Assembly (NCBI RefSeq): GCF_024707505.1 | Contig: NZ_CP102604.1 | Span: forward strand, 2,790,001 to 2,854,000 | Direction: 5' to 3' | Source: Pantoea sp. SOD02 | GTDB taxonomy: Bacteria > Pseudomonadota > Gammaproteobacteria > Enterobacterales > Enterobacteriaceae | Length of the DNA: 64,000 nt | Shown here: piece by piece, positions 22,049 through 32,118 of the stretch | Layout: every line of letters begins with the position of its first letter | How positions within the stretch are numbered: the stretch's first letter is position 1 | Position numbers and translations under genes: made by a program | Notes under the pieces: generated by a model | What the model saw: the letters and a program-made list of their open reading frames with translations, nothing else | The model's database searches: none | Told to the model about the DNA's origin: nothing

Positions 22049-22094
22049 CTGTTCGCATTTCGGGGAAAAGATATCTTCCCCGCCGTGCGAACAG
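22049..22094 (+). repeat. Nested hairpin between alaA and yfbR
   Basis: Outer arms CTGTTCGCA (22049-22057) and TGCGAACAG (22086-22094), inner arms CGGGGAA (22061-22067) and TTCCCCG (22076-22082). No U-run follows. Probably an mRNA structure that separates or tunes alaA and yfbR expression. Confidence 0.6.
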
Positions 22095-22103
22095 GAACCG
22101 TCC

Positions 22104-22703
22104 ATGACTCGTAGCCATTTTTTCGCCCACCTTTCCCGCCTCAAACTGATCAATCGCTGGCCGTTGATGCGCAATGTGCGCACTGAAAACGTCTCCGAGC
22201 ATAGCTTGCAGGTGGCGATGGTTGCTCACGCGCTCGCCATCATCAAAAACAAAAAATTTAACGGCAACCTCAATGCCGAACGCATTGCCATGCTGGCGCT
22301 CTATCACGATGCTAGCGAAGTGCTGACCGGGGATTTACCGACGCCGGTGAAGTACTACAACGCGCAGATTGCCCACGAATACAAAAAGATCGAGAAAATT
22401 GCGCAGCAGAAGCTCATTGATATGCTGCCACCCGAACTGCAGGACGCTTATCGCCCGCTGATTGATGAACATTTGCATACCGAAAGTGAGCAATCCGTGG
22501 TGAAGCAAGCGGATGCACTCTGCGCCTATGTGAAGTGTCTGGAAGAGTTGTCGGCAGGTAATAACGAGTTTCTGCTGGCCAAAGCACGCCTGGAAAAAAC
22601 CCTCACCCAGCGCCGTTCACCGGAAATGGATTATTTTGTTGAGGTGTTTATTCCCAGCTTTAGCCTGTCGCTGGATGAAATATCACAAGATACGCCGCTG
22701 TAA
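22104..22703 (+). CDS. yfbR: 5'-deoxynucleotidase YfbR (HD domain)
   Basis: 199 residues. An HD-domain phosphohydrolase with metal ligands visible as H33 ([15 protein letters not shown]), H68-D69 (ALYHDASEV) and a later aspartate in [16 protein letters not shown] (about D137). The family removes phosphate from 5'-deoxyribonucleoside monophosphates, feeding a salvage route to dUMP and controlling nucleotide pools. It ends directly at a strong bidirectional terminator shared with yfbT. Confidence 0.96.
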   Translation: MTRSHFFAHLSRLKLINRWPLMRNVRTENVSEHSLQVAMVAHALAIIKNKKFNGNLNAERIAMLALYHDASEVLTGDLPTPVKYYNAQIAHEYKKIEKIAQQKLIDMLPPELQDAYRPLIDEHLHTESEQSVVKQADALCAYVKCLEELSAGNNEFLLAKARLEKTLTQRRSPEMDYFVEVFIPSFSLSLDEISQDTPL

Positions 22704-22732
22704 AAAAACGGGCCGCATCGGCCCGTTTTTTT
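22702..22732. terminator. Bidirectional terminator between yfbR and yfbT
   Basis: CGGGCC (22709-22714) and GGCCCG (22720-22725) form the stem, flanked by A7 on the left and T7 on the right, so it works from both sides. Confidence 0.93.
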
Positions 22733-23390
22733 ATGCGGTGATAGAAAGTGTAAACTCGCCGCTATCTTCTTTGATGACGTTTACCGGTTCAAGCGTTGCG
22801 ACGCGGAAGGTAACTTCATTAAGGCGCGGTGCATCTGCTGGCGCATTCATGGCGATCACCGCACTGCCCGCATCCAAACCAGAAATAATGCCCGCCGGCG
22901 CATCCTCAACTACCACGCAATGCGTCGCTGGAAGCCCCAAACGCTCAGCACCCAGCAGGTAAGGTTCGGGATTAGGCTTACCGTGCTTGATATTCTCAGC
23001 GGTAATAAACACTTTTGGCATCGGTAAATTTGCGGCTTTATGGCGCGCGTGGGCGACTGGAATCGAACCCGAGGTCACAATCGCCCACGGGATCTGCAAC
23101 TCATTCAACGTTGACAGTAACGCTAACGCGCCCGGAATCGCCTGTACGCCTTGCGTGTCTTCCGCTTCGAGACGTTCAAGCCAGAGAAATTCCGCCTGAA
23201 TCGCCTCTTCAGATTGCCCTGCCATGAAATGGCGCAACGAATTGATGGCAGGCTTCCCGTGTATATAGCTCAGGACCTCTTCCGCCGACAAACCATGGCG
23301 CTCGCCCCACAGTGACCATGCGCGAATCACTGCAGGCAATGAATCCACCAGCGTACCGTCTAAATCAAACAGAAAACCCCTGTACTTCAC
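22731..23390 (-). CDS. yfbT: Sugar-phosphatase YfbT (HAD superfamily, HxpA)
   Basis: 219 residues. HAD motif I is FLFDLDGTLVDS (nucleophile Asp9, acid/base Asp11), motif II VTSGSIP, motif III lysine in HGKPNPEPYLLGAE, motif IV VVVEDAPAGIISG. E. coli YfbT dephosphorylates sugar phosphates such as fructose-1-P, glucose-6-P and sorbitol-6-P. The stop overlaps the terminator T-run. Likely an operon with yfbU, 14 bases upstream. Confidence 0.94.
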   Translation of the reverse strand: MKYRGFLFDLDGTLVDSLPAVIRAWSLWGERHGLSAEEVLSYIHGKPAINSLRHFMAGQSEEAIQAEFLWLERLEAEDTQGVQAIPGALALLSTLNELQIPWAIVTSGSIPVAHARHKAANLPMPKVFITAENIKHGKPNPEPYLLGAERLGLPATHCVVVEDAPAGIISGLDAGSAVIAMNAPADAPRLNEVTFRVATLEPVNVIKEDSGEFTLSITA

Positions 23391-23404
23391 GCGTCGCTCC
23401 TTAT

Positions 23405-23899
23405 TCAGGCATTGATAATCTGCGCGATCTCATTCGCGCTGAGATGATATTGACGCGGACAAGTGTGCCACACCGTTAACATGCGTTGGTATTTTTCCCA
23501 CATCGGCGTTTGAGCATTGAAGCCGTGGGTGCCGGAATCAAAGTGGGTATAGCGTCCTTCAACATTCACCATAAAGCGCACGTAGCCGAGATAACGCGCT
23601 TCGGTGGCCGCATCAAAACCAAGAAACGCCAGGCGACGCTCGTCAATCGCGCTGCCATCTTTGAGGTTCGACCAGGAAACATGCAGCGCATGGTGCATTT
23701 CCATAATATCGATCAGCAGGCGACAGGTCGCTTCGGTTAGCTCGCCGAACTCTTTATCGAGCTCGCGTAACTGCAAGCCATAGCCGCGTTCAATAATGGT
23801 TTGATAACGACGATAACGCTCAGCGTTATCAGGCTCCAGCATGGCCATCATTTTGTATTGATTGGAGAGGATCAGTCGTTGGGCGTGGGTCATTTCCAT
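23405..23899 (-). CDS. yfbU: YfbU family protein
   Basis: 164 residues, matching the E. coli UPF0304 protein YfbU. The whole chain is the family domain, with blocks [15 protein letters not shown] at the start and [17 protein letters not shown] near residue 115. No catalytic motif is evident and function is not established, though E. coli YfbU has been linked to cell death phenotypes. Lies upstream of yfbT in the same direction. Confidence 0.94.
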   Translation of the reverse strand: MEMTHAQRLILSNQYKMMAMLEPDNAERYRRYQTIIERGYGLQLRELDKEFGELTEATCRLLIDIMEMHHALHVSWSNLKDGSAIDERRLAFLGFDAATEARYLGYVRFMVNVEGRYTHFDSGTHGFNAQTPMWEKYQRMLTVWHTCPRQYHLSANEIAQIINA

Positions 23900-24049
23900 G
23901 GTTTGCTCCCGGGCCAGCAGGCCGCTTAAGATTTAAACAATGAAGAAATGATTACACAAGGAGAGTGATGCGTGTATGTCCGCACCACTTTTCTTTGATT
24001 TGAACCGGGATTTGGCTCAAATTCTCTGGCAGGTAAAAGCATCAGCAGA

Positions 24050-24502
24050 TCAAAGATCGTCGAGGAAAGTGCGATCAAGCTGCTTAAAGGCACGTTTCAA
24101 CACTTCGGCGAGTGACTGATATGTCGGCTTACCATCAACCGGTGCAATCGCCTGCCCCGCTTCTTCCAGTTTGGTGCGCACTTCATGAAACCACTGCAGC
24201 AACGTCGGCGGCAACGGCGTCACAGAACGTTTCCCCAACCACCACAATCCTTGCATCGGCAGGCTGCAGGCAAACAGCGCAGTCGCAATCGCAGGGCCGA
24301 GTTGTCCACCCATCGCGATTTGCCACGTCAGAGTGAAAATCGCCAGCGGCGGCATAAAACGAATGGCAAAGCGGGTTGCATTGACCACGCGATTCTCAGG
24401 AAACACCGGCGCCAGGCGCTTGTCTGTAGGCCAGGTCTTCATGTATCGCTGTCCGCGCTGGAACAAGCCGAACCAGCCGGGATTGTCTGTCTCATTCGCC
24501 AT
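24050..24502 (-). CDS. yfbV: Terminus macrodomain insulation protein YfbV
   Basis: 151 residues from the ATG at 24502, with GAGG six bases upstream; this equals the E. coli length, while an earlier in-frame ATG would add four residues. UPF0208 family with two membrane helices (about 45-90) and a conserved C-terminus [20 protein letters not shown]. In E. coli YfbV helps keep MatP-driven Ter organisation from spreading into neighbouring chromosome regions. Divergent from ackA. Confidence 0.95.
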   Translation of the reverse strand: MANETDNPGWFGLFQRGQRYMKTWPTDKRLAPVFPENRVVNATRFAIRFMPPLAIFTLTWQIAMGGQLGPAIATALFACSLPMQGLWWLGKRSVTPLPPTLLQWFHEVRTKLEEAGQAIAPVDGKPTYQSLAEVLKRAFKQLDRTFLDDL

Positions 24503-24840
24503 GATAGACCTCAACTAAATCTGCAATATTTAAAATAAACCGATAACTACACAACTTTACGTGACATCCTTCAAAAGTTTTTGTCTTTGCGGGTGACAGT
24601 GAGTATTCTGACGCCGTTTCAGTAACATTACCGGAAGCTTTAGCTCAATAAAAGAGCGGCCAGAGCCATGTTTCGCTAAGTGCTTATCAAAAATAAGCGT
24701 AAAATCACCAAAATTTTTTGCATGTCAGTGAAATTTTGACTAGCACATGATGTTTATCATTAACCTACCAGCTTTCATGGGCTACGCTGTTAGTCTGATT
24801 GCGTTTTTTTTAGCCACTATTTAACAAAATAGGTACTTCC
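24503..24840. other. Divergent yfbV/ackA intergenic region
   Basis: 338 non-coding AT-rich bases. It must hold the ackA promoter. I see an inverted repeat GCTTAT-CAAAA-ATAAGC (24682-24698) and a TTGACT at 24736, but no -10 at canonical distance, so I do not call a promoter. The last 30 bases (TTAACAAAATAGGTACTTCC) resemble the E. coli ackA leader. Confidence 0.45.
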
Positions 24841-26043
24841 ATGTCGACGAAGTTAGTTCTGGTTCTGAACTGCGGCAGTTCTTCACTTAAGTTTGCCATC
24901 CTTAACCCTGTTACCGGCGACGAATATCTGTCCGGTCTGGCTGAATGCTTCCACTTACCGGAAGCACGCATTAAGTGGAAACTGGACGGCAGCAAACAAG
25001 AAGCTCAGCTTGGCGCGGGTGCGGCACACAGCGAAGCACTGAACTTCATGGTTAAAACTATTCTGGCACAAAAACCAGAGCTTTCGGCACAAATCGCTGC
25101 AATCGGCCATCGTATTGTTCACGGCGGCGAGCAGCTGACCAAATCGGTCATCATCGACGAATCTGTTATTCAGGGCATCAAAGACGCCTCTTCTTTTGCG
25201 CCACTGCATAACCCTGCGCATCTAATCGGTATAGATGAAGCGCTGAAAAACTTCCCGCATCTTTCCGATAAAAATGTGGCGGTTTTCGACACCGCATTCC
25301 ATCAGACAATGCCGGAAGAGTCCTATCTCTATGCTCTGCCGTATAAATTGTATAAAGAGCACGGCGTTCGTCGCTACGGCGCACACGGCACCAGCCACTA
25401 CTATGTGACGCAGGAAGCCGCGAAAATGCTGAACAAACCGGTTAGCGAACTGAACATCATCACTTGCCACCTCGGCAATGGCGGTTCTGTTTCTGCTATT
25501 CGCAACGGCCAGTGTGTTGATACCTCAATGGGCCTGACACCACTGGAAGGTTTGGTGATGGGCACCCGCAGCGGTGACATCGATCCGGCCATTATCTTCT
25601 TCCTGCATGATTCCCTGGGCATGAGCGTTGATTCCATCAACAAGCTGCTGACCAAAGAGTCTGGTCTGCTGGGTCTGACCGAAGTCACTAGCGACTGCCG
25701 CTATGTGGAAGACAACTACGCCACCAAAGAAGATGCCAAGCGTGCGATGGATGTGTTCTGCCACCGTCTGGCGAAATACATCGGCAGCTATACCGCGCTG
25801 ATGGAAGGCCGTCTGGACGCGGTGGTCTTCACCGGTGGCATCGGTGAAAACGCTGCGATGGTACGCGAGCTGGCGCTGCAGAAACTGGGCCTACTCGGCT
25901 TCGAAGTTGATCACGAGCGCAACCTGGCGGCACGCTTCGGCAAATCTGGCTTCATCAACAAAGAAGGCACGCGCCCGGCCGTGGTGATCCCAACCAATGA
26001 AGAGTTGGTGATTGCTCAAGACGCCGCGCGTCTCACCGCTTAA
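24841..26043 (+). CDS. ackA: Acetate kinase AckA
   Basis: 400 residues, E. coli length. ASKHA-fold kinase with [12 protein letters not shown] (N10 region), the substrate histidine H182 in [13 protein letters not shown], and the nucleotide segment [14 protein letters not shown]. It converts acetyl phosphate and ADP to acetate and ATP. With the following pta it interconverts acetyl-CoA and acetate; the pool of acetyl phosphate also drives protein acetylation and response-regulator phosphorylation. Probably co-transcribed with pta, 73 bases downstream. Confidence 0.98.
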   Translation: MSTKLVLVLNCGSSSLKFAILNPVTGDEYLSGLAECFHLPEARIKWKLDGSKQEAQLGAGAAHSEALNFMVKTILAQKPELSAQIAAIGHRIVHGGEQLTKSVIIDESVIQGIKDASSFAPLHNPAHLIGIDEALKNFPHLSDKNVAVFDTAFHQTMPEESYLYALPYKLYKEHGVRRYGAHGTSHYYVTQEAAKMLNKPVSELNIITCHLGNGGSVSAIRNGQCVDTSMGLTPLEGLVMGTRSGDIDPAIIFFLHDSLGMSVDSINKLLTKESGLLGLTEVTSDCRYVEDNYATKEDAKRAMDVFCHRLAKYIGSYTALMEGRLDAVVFTGGIGENAAMVRELALQKLGLLGFEVDHERNLAARFGKSGFINKEGTRPAVVIPTNEELVIAQDAARLTA

Positions 26044-26116
26044 AAACACTTCTCTCCGTCAGCTTAGGCTGACGGAGTTGTTTTAGACAGTCTGCAACAC
26101 CTGAGAGGTTTCTATC

Positions 26117-28261
26117 GTGTCACGTACAATTATGCTCATTCCTACCGGCACCAGCGTCGGTCTGACCAGCGTCAGCCTCGGCGTGATCCGTGCCATGGAG
26201 CGCAAAGGCGTGCGCCTGAGCGTATTCAAGCCCATTGCCCAGCCACGTGCGGGCGGCGATGCGCCAGACCAAACCACCAGCATTATCCGTAAAAGCTCCG
26301 CGATTCCTGCCGCTGAACCGCTGCAGATGTCACGCGTTGAGTCGCTGCTCGGTTCTAACCAGCAAGACGTGCTGATGGAAGAGATCATTGCCAACTACCA
26401 CGCAAACGCCAAAGACGCGGAGGTGGTGCTGGTAGAAGGCCTGGTTCCTACGCGTAAACATCAGTTCGCTTCCGCATTGAACTATGAGATCGCCAAAACC
26501 CTGAACGCTGAAATCGTCTTCGTGATGTCGCTGGGCAACGATTCTCCGGCGCAGCTGAAAGAGCGTATCGAACTGACGCAAAGCAGCTTTGGCGGCAGCA
26601 AGAACAAAAACATCACTGGCGTGATCATCAACAAACTCAATGCGCCAGTGGATGAGCAAGGCCGTACGCGCCCGGATCTGTCAGAGATTTTCGATGATTC
26701 CACCAAAGCCAGCATCGCCAACATCGATCCTAAGCAACTGTTTGCCAACAGCCCGCTGCCGGTACTGGGTTGTGTGCCGTGGAGCTTTGATCTGATTGCT
26801 ACCCGCGCCATCGATATGTGCCGTCACCTGAACGCCGATATCATCAACGAAGGTGAAATCCAGACGCGCCGTGTGAAATCCGTGACCTTCTGTGCGCGTA
26901 GCATTCCGCACATGCTGGAACACTTCCGTCCGGGTTCACTGCTGGTGACTTCAGCCGATCGTCCTGATGTGCTGGTTGCCGCCTGTTTGGCCGCGATGAA
27001 TGGCGTTGAAATCGGTGCGGTGCTGTTGACCGGTGGATATCAGATTGAAGCGCCAATCGCACGCCTGTGCGAACGTGCGTTCCAGACCGGCCTGCCAGTA
27101 TTTATGGTGAAAACTAACACCTGGCAGACGTCACTCAGCCTGCAGAGCTTCAACCTTGAAGTGCCGACTGACGATACGCAACGCATCGAAAAAGTGCAGG
27201 AGTATGTGGCCAGCTTCATCAATGAAGATTGGGTGGAATCGCTGACTGCAACGTCAGAGCGCAGCCGTCGCCTGTCTCCACCGGCATTCCGCTACCAGCT
27301 TACCGAGCTGGCGCGCAAAGCCGGCAAACGCATCGTGCTGCCAGAAGGCGACGAGCCACGTACCGTCAAAGCCGCAGCGATTTGCGCCGAACGCGGCATC
27401 GCCACCTGTGTGCTGCTCGGCAATCCGGAAGAGATTCAGCGTGTTGCGGCGGCGCAAGGTGTAGAACTCGGCAAAGGCATCGTGATCGTGGACCCAGAAG
27501 TGGTACGCGAAAACTATGTGCCGCGTCTGGTTGAGCTGCGTAAGAGCAAAGGCATGACCGAAGTGGTGGCTCAGGAGCAGTTGGAAGACAACGTGGTGCT
27601 CGGCACCATGATGCTGGAAAGCGGCGAAGTTGATGGTCTGGTATCCGGCGCGGTTCACACCACGGCGAACACCATTCGTCCACCGCTGCAGCTGATCAAA
27701 ACCGCGCCAAACAGCTCGCTGGTGTCGTCTGTGTTCTTCATGCTGCTGCCGGAGCAGGTTCTGGTGTATGGCGACTGCGCCATCAACCCGGATCCCAATC
27801 CAGAACAGCTGGCAGAAATCGCCATTCAGTCTGCCGATTCAGCCAAAGCCTTCGGTATCGATCCACGCGTAGCGATGATCTCTTACTCCACTGGTAACTC
27901 CGGTGCCGGTAGCGACGTTGAGAAAGTGCGTGAAGCCACGCGCATCGCGCAGGAAAAACGCCCGGATCTGGTGATCGATGGTCCGCTGCAGTACGACGCC
28001 GCGATTATGGAAGACGTCGCCAAATCCAAAGCGCCAAACTCTGCGGTTGCCGGTCGCGCTACCGTGTTCATCTTCCCGGATCTGAACACCGGTAACACCA
28101 CTTACAAAGCGGTACAGCGCTCTGCTGATCTGATCTCCATCGGGCCGATGCTGCAAGGCATGCGTAAGCCGGTGAACGACCTGTCACGCGGCGCCTTGGT
28201 GGATGACATCGTTTACACCATCGCATTGACGGCGATTCAATCCCAGCAGGCCGAAGGCTAA
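26117..28261 (+). CDS. pta: Phosphate acetyltransferase Pta
   Basis: 714 residues, the long enterobacterial type. The N-terminal part (about 1-220) is a BioD-like P-loop-fold domain starting [20 protein letters not shown], a DRTGG domain follows (about 230-340), and the catalytic PTA domain (about 390-714) contains [34 protein letters not shown] and [16 protein letters not shown]. It converts acetyl-CoA and phosphate to acetyl phosphate. The N-terminal domains are known to mediate allosteric control by NADH and pyruvate. Closed by an intrinsic terminator. Confidence 0.98.
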   Translation: MSRTIMLIPTGTSVGLTSVSLGVIRAMERKGVRLSVFKPIAQPRAGGDAPDQTTSIIRKSSAIPAAEPLQMSRVESLLGSNQQDVLMEEIIANYHANAKDAEVVLVEGLVPTRKHQFASALNYEIAKTLNAEIVFVMSLGNDSPAQLKERIELTQSSFGGSKNKNITGVIINKLNAPVDEQGRTRPDLSEIFDDSTKASIANIDPKQLFANSPLPVLGCVPWSFDLIATRAIDMCRHLNADIINEGEIQTRRVKSVTFCARSIPHMLEHFRPGSLLVTSADRPDVLVAACLAAMNGVEIGAVLLTGGYQIEAPIARLCERAFQTGLPVFMVKTNTWQTSLSLQSFNLEVPTDDTQRIEKVQEYVASFINEDWVESLTATSERSRRLSPPAFRYQLTELARKAGKRIVLPEGDEPRTVKAAAICAERGIATCVLLGNPEEIQRVAAAQGVELGKGIVIVDPEVVRENYVPRLVELRKSKGMTEVVAQEQLEDNVVLGTMMLESGEVDGLVSGAVHTTANTIRPPLQLIKTAPNSSLVSSVFFMLLPEQVLVYGDCAINPDPNPEQLAEIAIQSADSAKAFGIDPRVAMISYSTGNSGAGSDVEKVREATRIAQEKRPDLVIDGPLQYDAAIMEDVAKSKAPNSAVAGRATVFIFPDLNTGNTTYKAVQRSADLISIGPMLQGMRKPVNDLSRGALVDDIVYTIALTAIQSQQAEG

Positions 28262-28280
28262 TCCCTTCCCCGCCCGGCAA

Positions 28281-28312
28281 AAAAGCATGCACTTCGGTGC
28301 GTGCTTTTTTTT
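28281..28312 (+). terminator. Terminator of ackA-pta
   Basis: GCATGCAC (28285-28292) pairs with GTGCGTGC (28297-28304) around a UUCG tetraloop, followed by eight T. It lies 24 bases past the pta stop. Confidence 0.93.
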
Positions 28313-28389
28313 TGCCCCGCACTTCACTGGCATAAACCCTGCGCTGCGCTAACACTGATTGAAGTCTGCCGCTAATTGCGAGGTGAATA

Positions 28390-29649
28390 ATGAGCAACAG
28401 TGATGTGCACAGCCGTCGTTTACAAGCCACGCCGCGCGGCGTAGGCGTGATGTGTGATTTCTATGCGGTGAAAGCCGAGAATGCCACGGTGTGGGATCAG
28501 CATGGCCGCGAATACACCGATTTTGCCGCAGGCATCGCGGTGCTTAACACCGGGCATCGTCACCCGAAAGTGATGGCGGCGGTGCATCAGCAGCTTGAAT
28601 GTTTTTCCCATACCGCATTTCAAATCATCCCTTATGAGAACTACATTCACCTCGCTGAGCGGCTTAATGCGTTAGTGCCGATTAATGGCGCGGTGAAAAC
28701 CACCTTTTTCTCAACCGGTGCAGAAGCGGTCGAAAACGCGGTCAAAATTGCGCGCTCGGCCACCGGTCGTCCCGGCATCATCGCCTTCACCGGCGCGTTT
28801 CACGGCCGCACCAATATGACAATGTCGCTAACCGGCAAAGTGGTGCCGTATAAAACCGGTTTCGGTCCCTTCGCCAGTCCGGTGTTTCACGCGCGCTATC
28901 CCAACGCGCTGCACAACGTCACAGTTAGTGATGCGCTCGATAGCCTGGAAGCGATTTTCCGCAGCGATATCAGCCCGCAGCAGGTGGCGGCCATTATCTT
29001 TGAACCGGTTCAGGGCGAAGGCGGTTTCTACAGTGCGCCGCCAGAGTTTGTCGTTGCGCTGCGTGAGTTATGCGATCGTCACGGAATTCTGCTGATCGCC
29101 GATGAAATTCAGAGCGGTTTTGCGCGCACCGGCAAGCTGTTCGCCAGCGACTATTACGCTGTAAAGCCCGATCTCATCACCATGGCGAAGAGTCTGGCCG
29201 GTGGTTTCCCGCTCTCGGCGGTGTCGGGACGCGCGGAAATCATGGACGCGCCTGAACCTGGCGGCCTGGGCGGAACCTATGCTGGCAGTCCACCGGCGAT
29301 TGCGGCGGCGCTGGCGGTGTTAGAGATCATTGAAGAGGAAGCGCTGTGCAGCCGCGCCAATCAATTAGGCAGCCGATTAAAACAGGTGTTACAGCGTGCG
29401 GATTGTAAAGCGCTGGCGGAGATACGCGGATACGGCTCGATGATAGCGGCGGAATTCAATGATGCGGCGGGTAAGCCGTCGGCGGAGATTGCCAGAGCTA
29501 TTCAGCAGCAGGCGCTGGAGCAAGGTTTGATTCTGCTAACCTGCGGCGTGTACGGCAACGTGATTCGCTTCCTCTATCCGCTGACCATTCCGGATGCGCA
29601 GTTCGAGGATGCTTTGACGCTGTTGACGGGTATTCTGCGGGAACATTAA
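28390..29649 (+). CDS. puuE: 4-aminobutyrate--2-oxoglutarate transaminase, PuuE/GabT type
   Basis: 419 residues. Class III PLP aminotransferase with the cofactor aspartate D238 in LLIADEIQSGFARTGKL and Schiff-base lysine K267 in TMAKSLAGGFPL. The start LQATPRGVGVMCDFYA and the end GVYGNVIRFLYPLTIPD follow E. coli PuuE rather than GabT, so PuuE is preferred; both move the amino group of GABA to 2-oxoglutarate giving succinate semialdehyde. No puu or gab partners (dehydrogenase, permease, regulator) are near, and E. coli has nothing comparable at this site (yfcC there), so this is a stand-alone insertion. Start follows GCGAGGTGAATA. Confidence 0.88.
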   Translation: MSNSDVHSRRLQATPRGVGVMCDFYAVKAENATVWDQHGREYTDFAAGIAVLNTGHRHPKVMAAVHQQLECFSHTAFQIIPYENYIHLAERLNALVPINGAVKTTFFSTGAEAVENAVKIARSATGRPGIIAFTGAFHGRTNMTMSLTGKVVPYKTGFGPFASPVFHARYPNALHNVTVSDALDSLEAIFRSDISPQQVAAIIFEPVQGEGGFYSAPPEFVVALRELCDRHGILLIADEIQSGFARTGKLFASDYYAVKPDLITMAKSLAGGFPLSAVSGRAEIMDAPEPGGLGGTYAGSPPAIAAALAVLEIIEEEALCSRANQLGSRLKQVLQRADCKALAEIRGYGSMIAAEFNDAAGKPSAEIARAIQQQALEQGLILLTCGVYGNVIRFLYPLTIPDAQFEDALTLLTGILREH

Positions 29650-29662
29650 CAATTGTGTATAA

Positions 29663-29686
29663 GGTCGCCATAAATGGCGACCCTAC
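29663..29686 (-). repeat. GTAG-headed palindromic repeat, copy A (after yfcD)
   Basis: On the minus strand: GTAG, then GGTCGCCA, a four-base loop TTTA, then TGGCGACC. It starts seven bases beyond the yfcD stop codon, GTAG end first. Same unit as 32087-32110 and 57215-57238. Confidence 0.85.
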
Positions 29687-29693
29687 GGCATGA

Positions 29694-30239
29694 TTATGCT
29701 TCGCTGCTCTGCTTACGGCGCGCAGCATCGCTGTTACGGCTCAGCCACAATGACAACGCCTTAAGCGAATCATCGGTGAACTCGTCACAGCGCGCGGTGA
29801 TCTCTTCCGGCGTCATCCAGAAGATCTCGTCTACTTCCTCTTCCTGCATAGCAAACGGACCATGGGAAACGCAGCTGAACAGCCCGCCCCATACTCGGCA
29901 ATGCTGATCTTCAAAGTAGAACTGCCCGTGCTCGGCGAACGGAACGGCCGCAATACCCAACTCCTCTTCCGCTTCACGACGTGCAGATTCCAGCAGGTCT
30001 TCCCCGCTCTGCACCACGCCACCGGCAGTGGCATCCAGCATACCCGGCATGAAGTCTTTGATTTCAGTGCGACGCTGCACCAGAATTTTGCCCATGCCAT
30101 CGTGCACCACAATATAGGTCGCACGATGACGCAGACACTGCGCACGCATCTGCGCACGGCTGGCCTGCGCAATGACTTCGTTCTCTTCGTTAACGATATC
30201 AACCCACTCGATACCGTCACCTGCCGTTTGATCCACCAT
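29694..30239 (-). CDS. yfcD: Nudix hydrolase YfcD
   Basis: 181 residues from the ATG at 30239, which has AAAAGGG upstream and gives the E. coli-like start; a longer reading to 30338 adds 33 non-family residues. The Nudix box is complete: [20 protein letters not shown] plus ELGI, with the REAEEE metal-binding core. The protein resembles isopentenyl-diphosphate isomerase-like Nudix enzymes ([28 protein letters not shown]). Substrate unknown; hydrolyses a nucleoside-diphosphate-linked compound by family rule. Confidence 0.94.
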   Translation of the reverse strand: MVDQTAGDGIEWVDIVNEENEVIAQASRAQMRAQCLRHRATYIVVHDGMGKILVQRRTEIKDFMPGMLDATAGGVVQSGEDLLESARREAEEELGIAAVPFAEHGQFYFEDQHCRVWGGLFSCVSHGPFAMQEEEVDEIFWMTPEEITARCDEFTDDSLKALSLWLSRNSDAARRKQSSEA

Positions 30240-30350
30240 CCGTAACCCTTTTCTGTTTTCGGCGTGCCCAGCACGCGCCTGTTTGCCATGCTTTATTAGA
30301 ATAGGCGGTAAGGTAAAGCGTTCTTTTCGCCATCGCAAGGCGCATCGTGC

Positions 30351-31022
<672 letters not shown>

Positions 31023-31058
31023 TCATGTTTACCGATTTTTATTTGTTAAGGCAATGGT

Positions 31059-31110
31059 GCGCTGGTCGGATCTTTAGCTGCTAAGACCAGCGCTGACTTT
31101 TCCTTTTTCT
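31059..31110 (+). terminator. Orphan terminator-like hairpin between divergent yfcF and yfcH
   Basis: GCGCTGGTC (31059-31067) pairs perfectly with GACCAGCGC (31085-31093); the loop has further TTAGC/GCTAA pairing. It is followed on the + strand by TGACTTTTCCTTTTTC. No gene ends here, as the flanking genes diverge, so the transcript it would terminate is unknown. Confidence 0.5.
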
Positions 31111-31196
31111 TCATAAGCGTAAGCCGAGTCACGCCGCGCGCACGCTTCTCTTCTATGCTCAATCTGAGCAGATAAAAAATGACAAGGAGGCTCAAC

Positions 31197-32090
31197 ATGC
31201 ATTTACTGATCACCGGCGGCACCGGCCTGATTGGCCGCCACCTGATTCCGCGTCTGTTGCAGCTTGGCCATCAGGTGAGCGTTGTTACGCGCGATGTCGC
31301 CGCCGCACGCGAAAAACTCGACGCCAGCGTCGCGCTGTGGTCCGGCATCAATCAGCAAACCGATTTAAACGGCATTGATGGCGTTATCAACCTCGCGGGC
31401 GAACCGATCGCCGATAAACGCTGGACCGAGCAGCAGAAGCAGCGGCTATGCGAAAGCCGCTGGCAAATTACCGAGCAGCTGGTGTCGCTGATTCACGCCA
31501 GCAGCAATCCCCCACAATTTTTGATTTCCGGCTCGGCTACCGGCTTTTATGGCGATACCGGCGATCTGGTGCTGACCGAAGAGGATCCGGGGCACGACGA
31601 GTTTACCCATGCGCTGTGCGCCCGTTGGGAGCAATTGGCGCTCACTGCGCAGAGCGATCGCACCCGCGTCTGCCTAATGCGAACTGGCGTGGTGCTGGCG
31701 AAAGAAGGTGGCGCGTTATCGAAGATGAAGCTGCCGTTTAAGCTTGGCGTCGGCGGCCCGATTGGCAGCGGCAAACAGTATCTGCCGTGGATTCACATCG
31801 ACGATTTGGTTAACGCGATGCTGTGGTTGATCGACCATGCTGAACTGCGCGGCCCCTTCAACATGGTTGCGCCCTATGCGGTGCGCAATGAGCAGTTCGC
31901 CGCCACGCTCGGCCATGTGATGCATCGTCCGGCCTTTATGCGCACACCAGCCAGCGCCATCAAGCTGATGATGGGTGAATCGGCGGTGCTGGTGCTCGGC
32001 GGACAACATGTGTTGCCGAAGCGCTTAGAGGAGTCAGGCTTTGGTTTTCGCTGGTACGACCTGGAGGAAGCCTTGCGGGATGTCGTGTAG
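31197..32090 (+). CDS. yfcH: TIGR01777 family epimerase YfcH
   Basis: 297 residues from the ATG at 31197, which follows AAGGAGG at ideal spacing and equals E. coli YfcH. Extended short-chain dehydrogenase fold with [18 protein letters not shown] (NAD(P)-binding, about 3-20), [15 protein letters not shown] with the Tyr of the YxxxK region, and a C-terminal DUF1731 segment. The substrate is unknown. Its last codon and stop (GTG TAG) form the head of palindromic repeat copy B. Confidence 0.94.
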   Translation: MHLLITGGTGLIGRHLIPRLLQLGHQVSVVTRDVAAAREKLDASVALWSGINQQTDLNGIDGVINLAGEPIADKRWTEQQKQRLCESRWQITEQLVSLIHASSNPPQFLISGSATGFYGDTGDLVLTEEDPGHDEFTHALCARWEQLALTAQSDRTRVCLMRTGVVLAKEGGALSKMKLPFKLGVGGPIGSGKQYLPWIHIDDLVNAMLWLIDHAELRGPFNMVAPYAVRNEQFAATLGHVMHRPAFMRTPASAIKLMMGESAVLVLGGQHVLPKRLEESGFGFRWYDLEEALRDVV

Positions 32091-32110
32091 GGTCGCCATT
32101 AATGGCGACC
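32087..32110 (+). repeat. GTAG-headed palindromic repeat, copy B (at yfcH stop)
   Basis: GTAG, GGTCGCCA, loop TTAA, TGGCGACC. The TAG of the head is the yfcH stop codon. Same orientation relative to the upstream gene as the other two copies. Confidence 0.85.
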
Positions 32111-32118
32111 TGGTTAAA

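Noticed and set aside
24736..24763. Sigma-70 promoter for ackA at TTGACT
   Set aside because: No -10 at 16-18 bases with reasonable match; spacing to TATCAT is only 13 bases.
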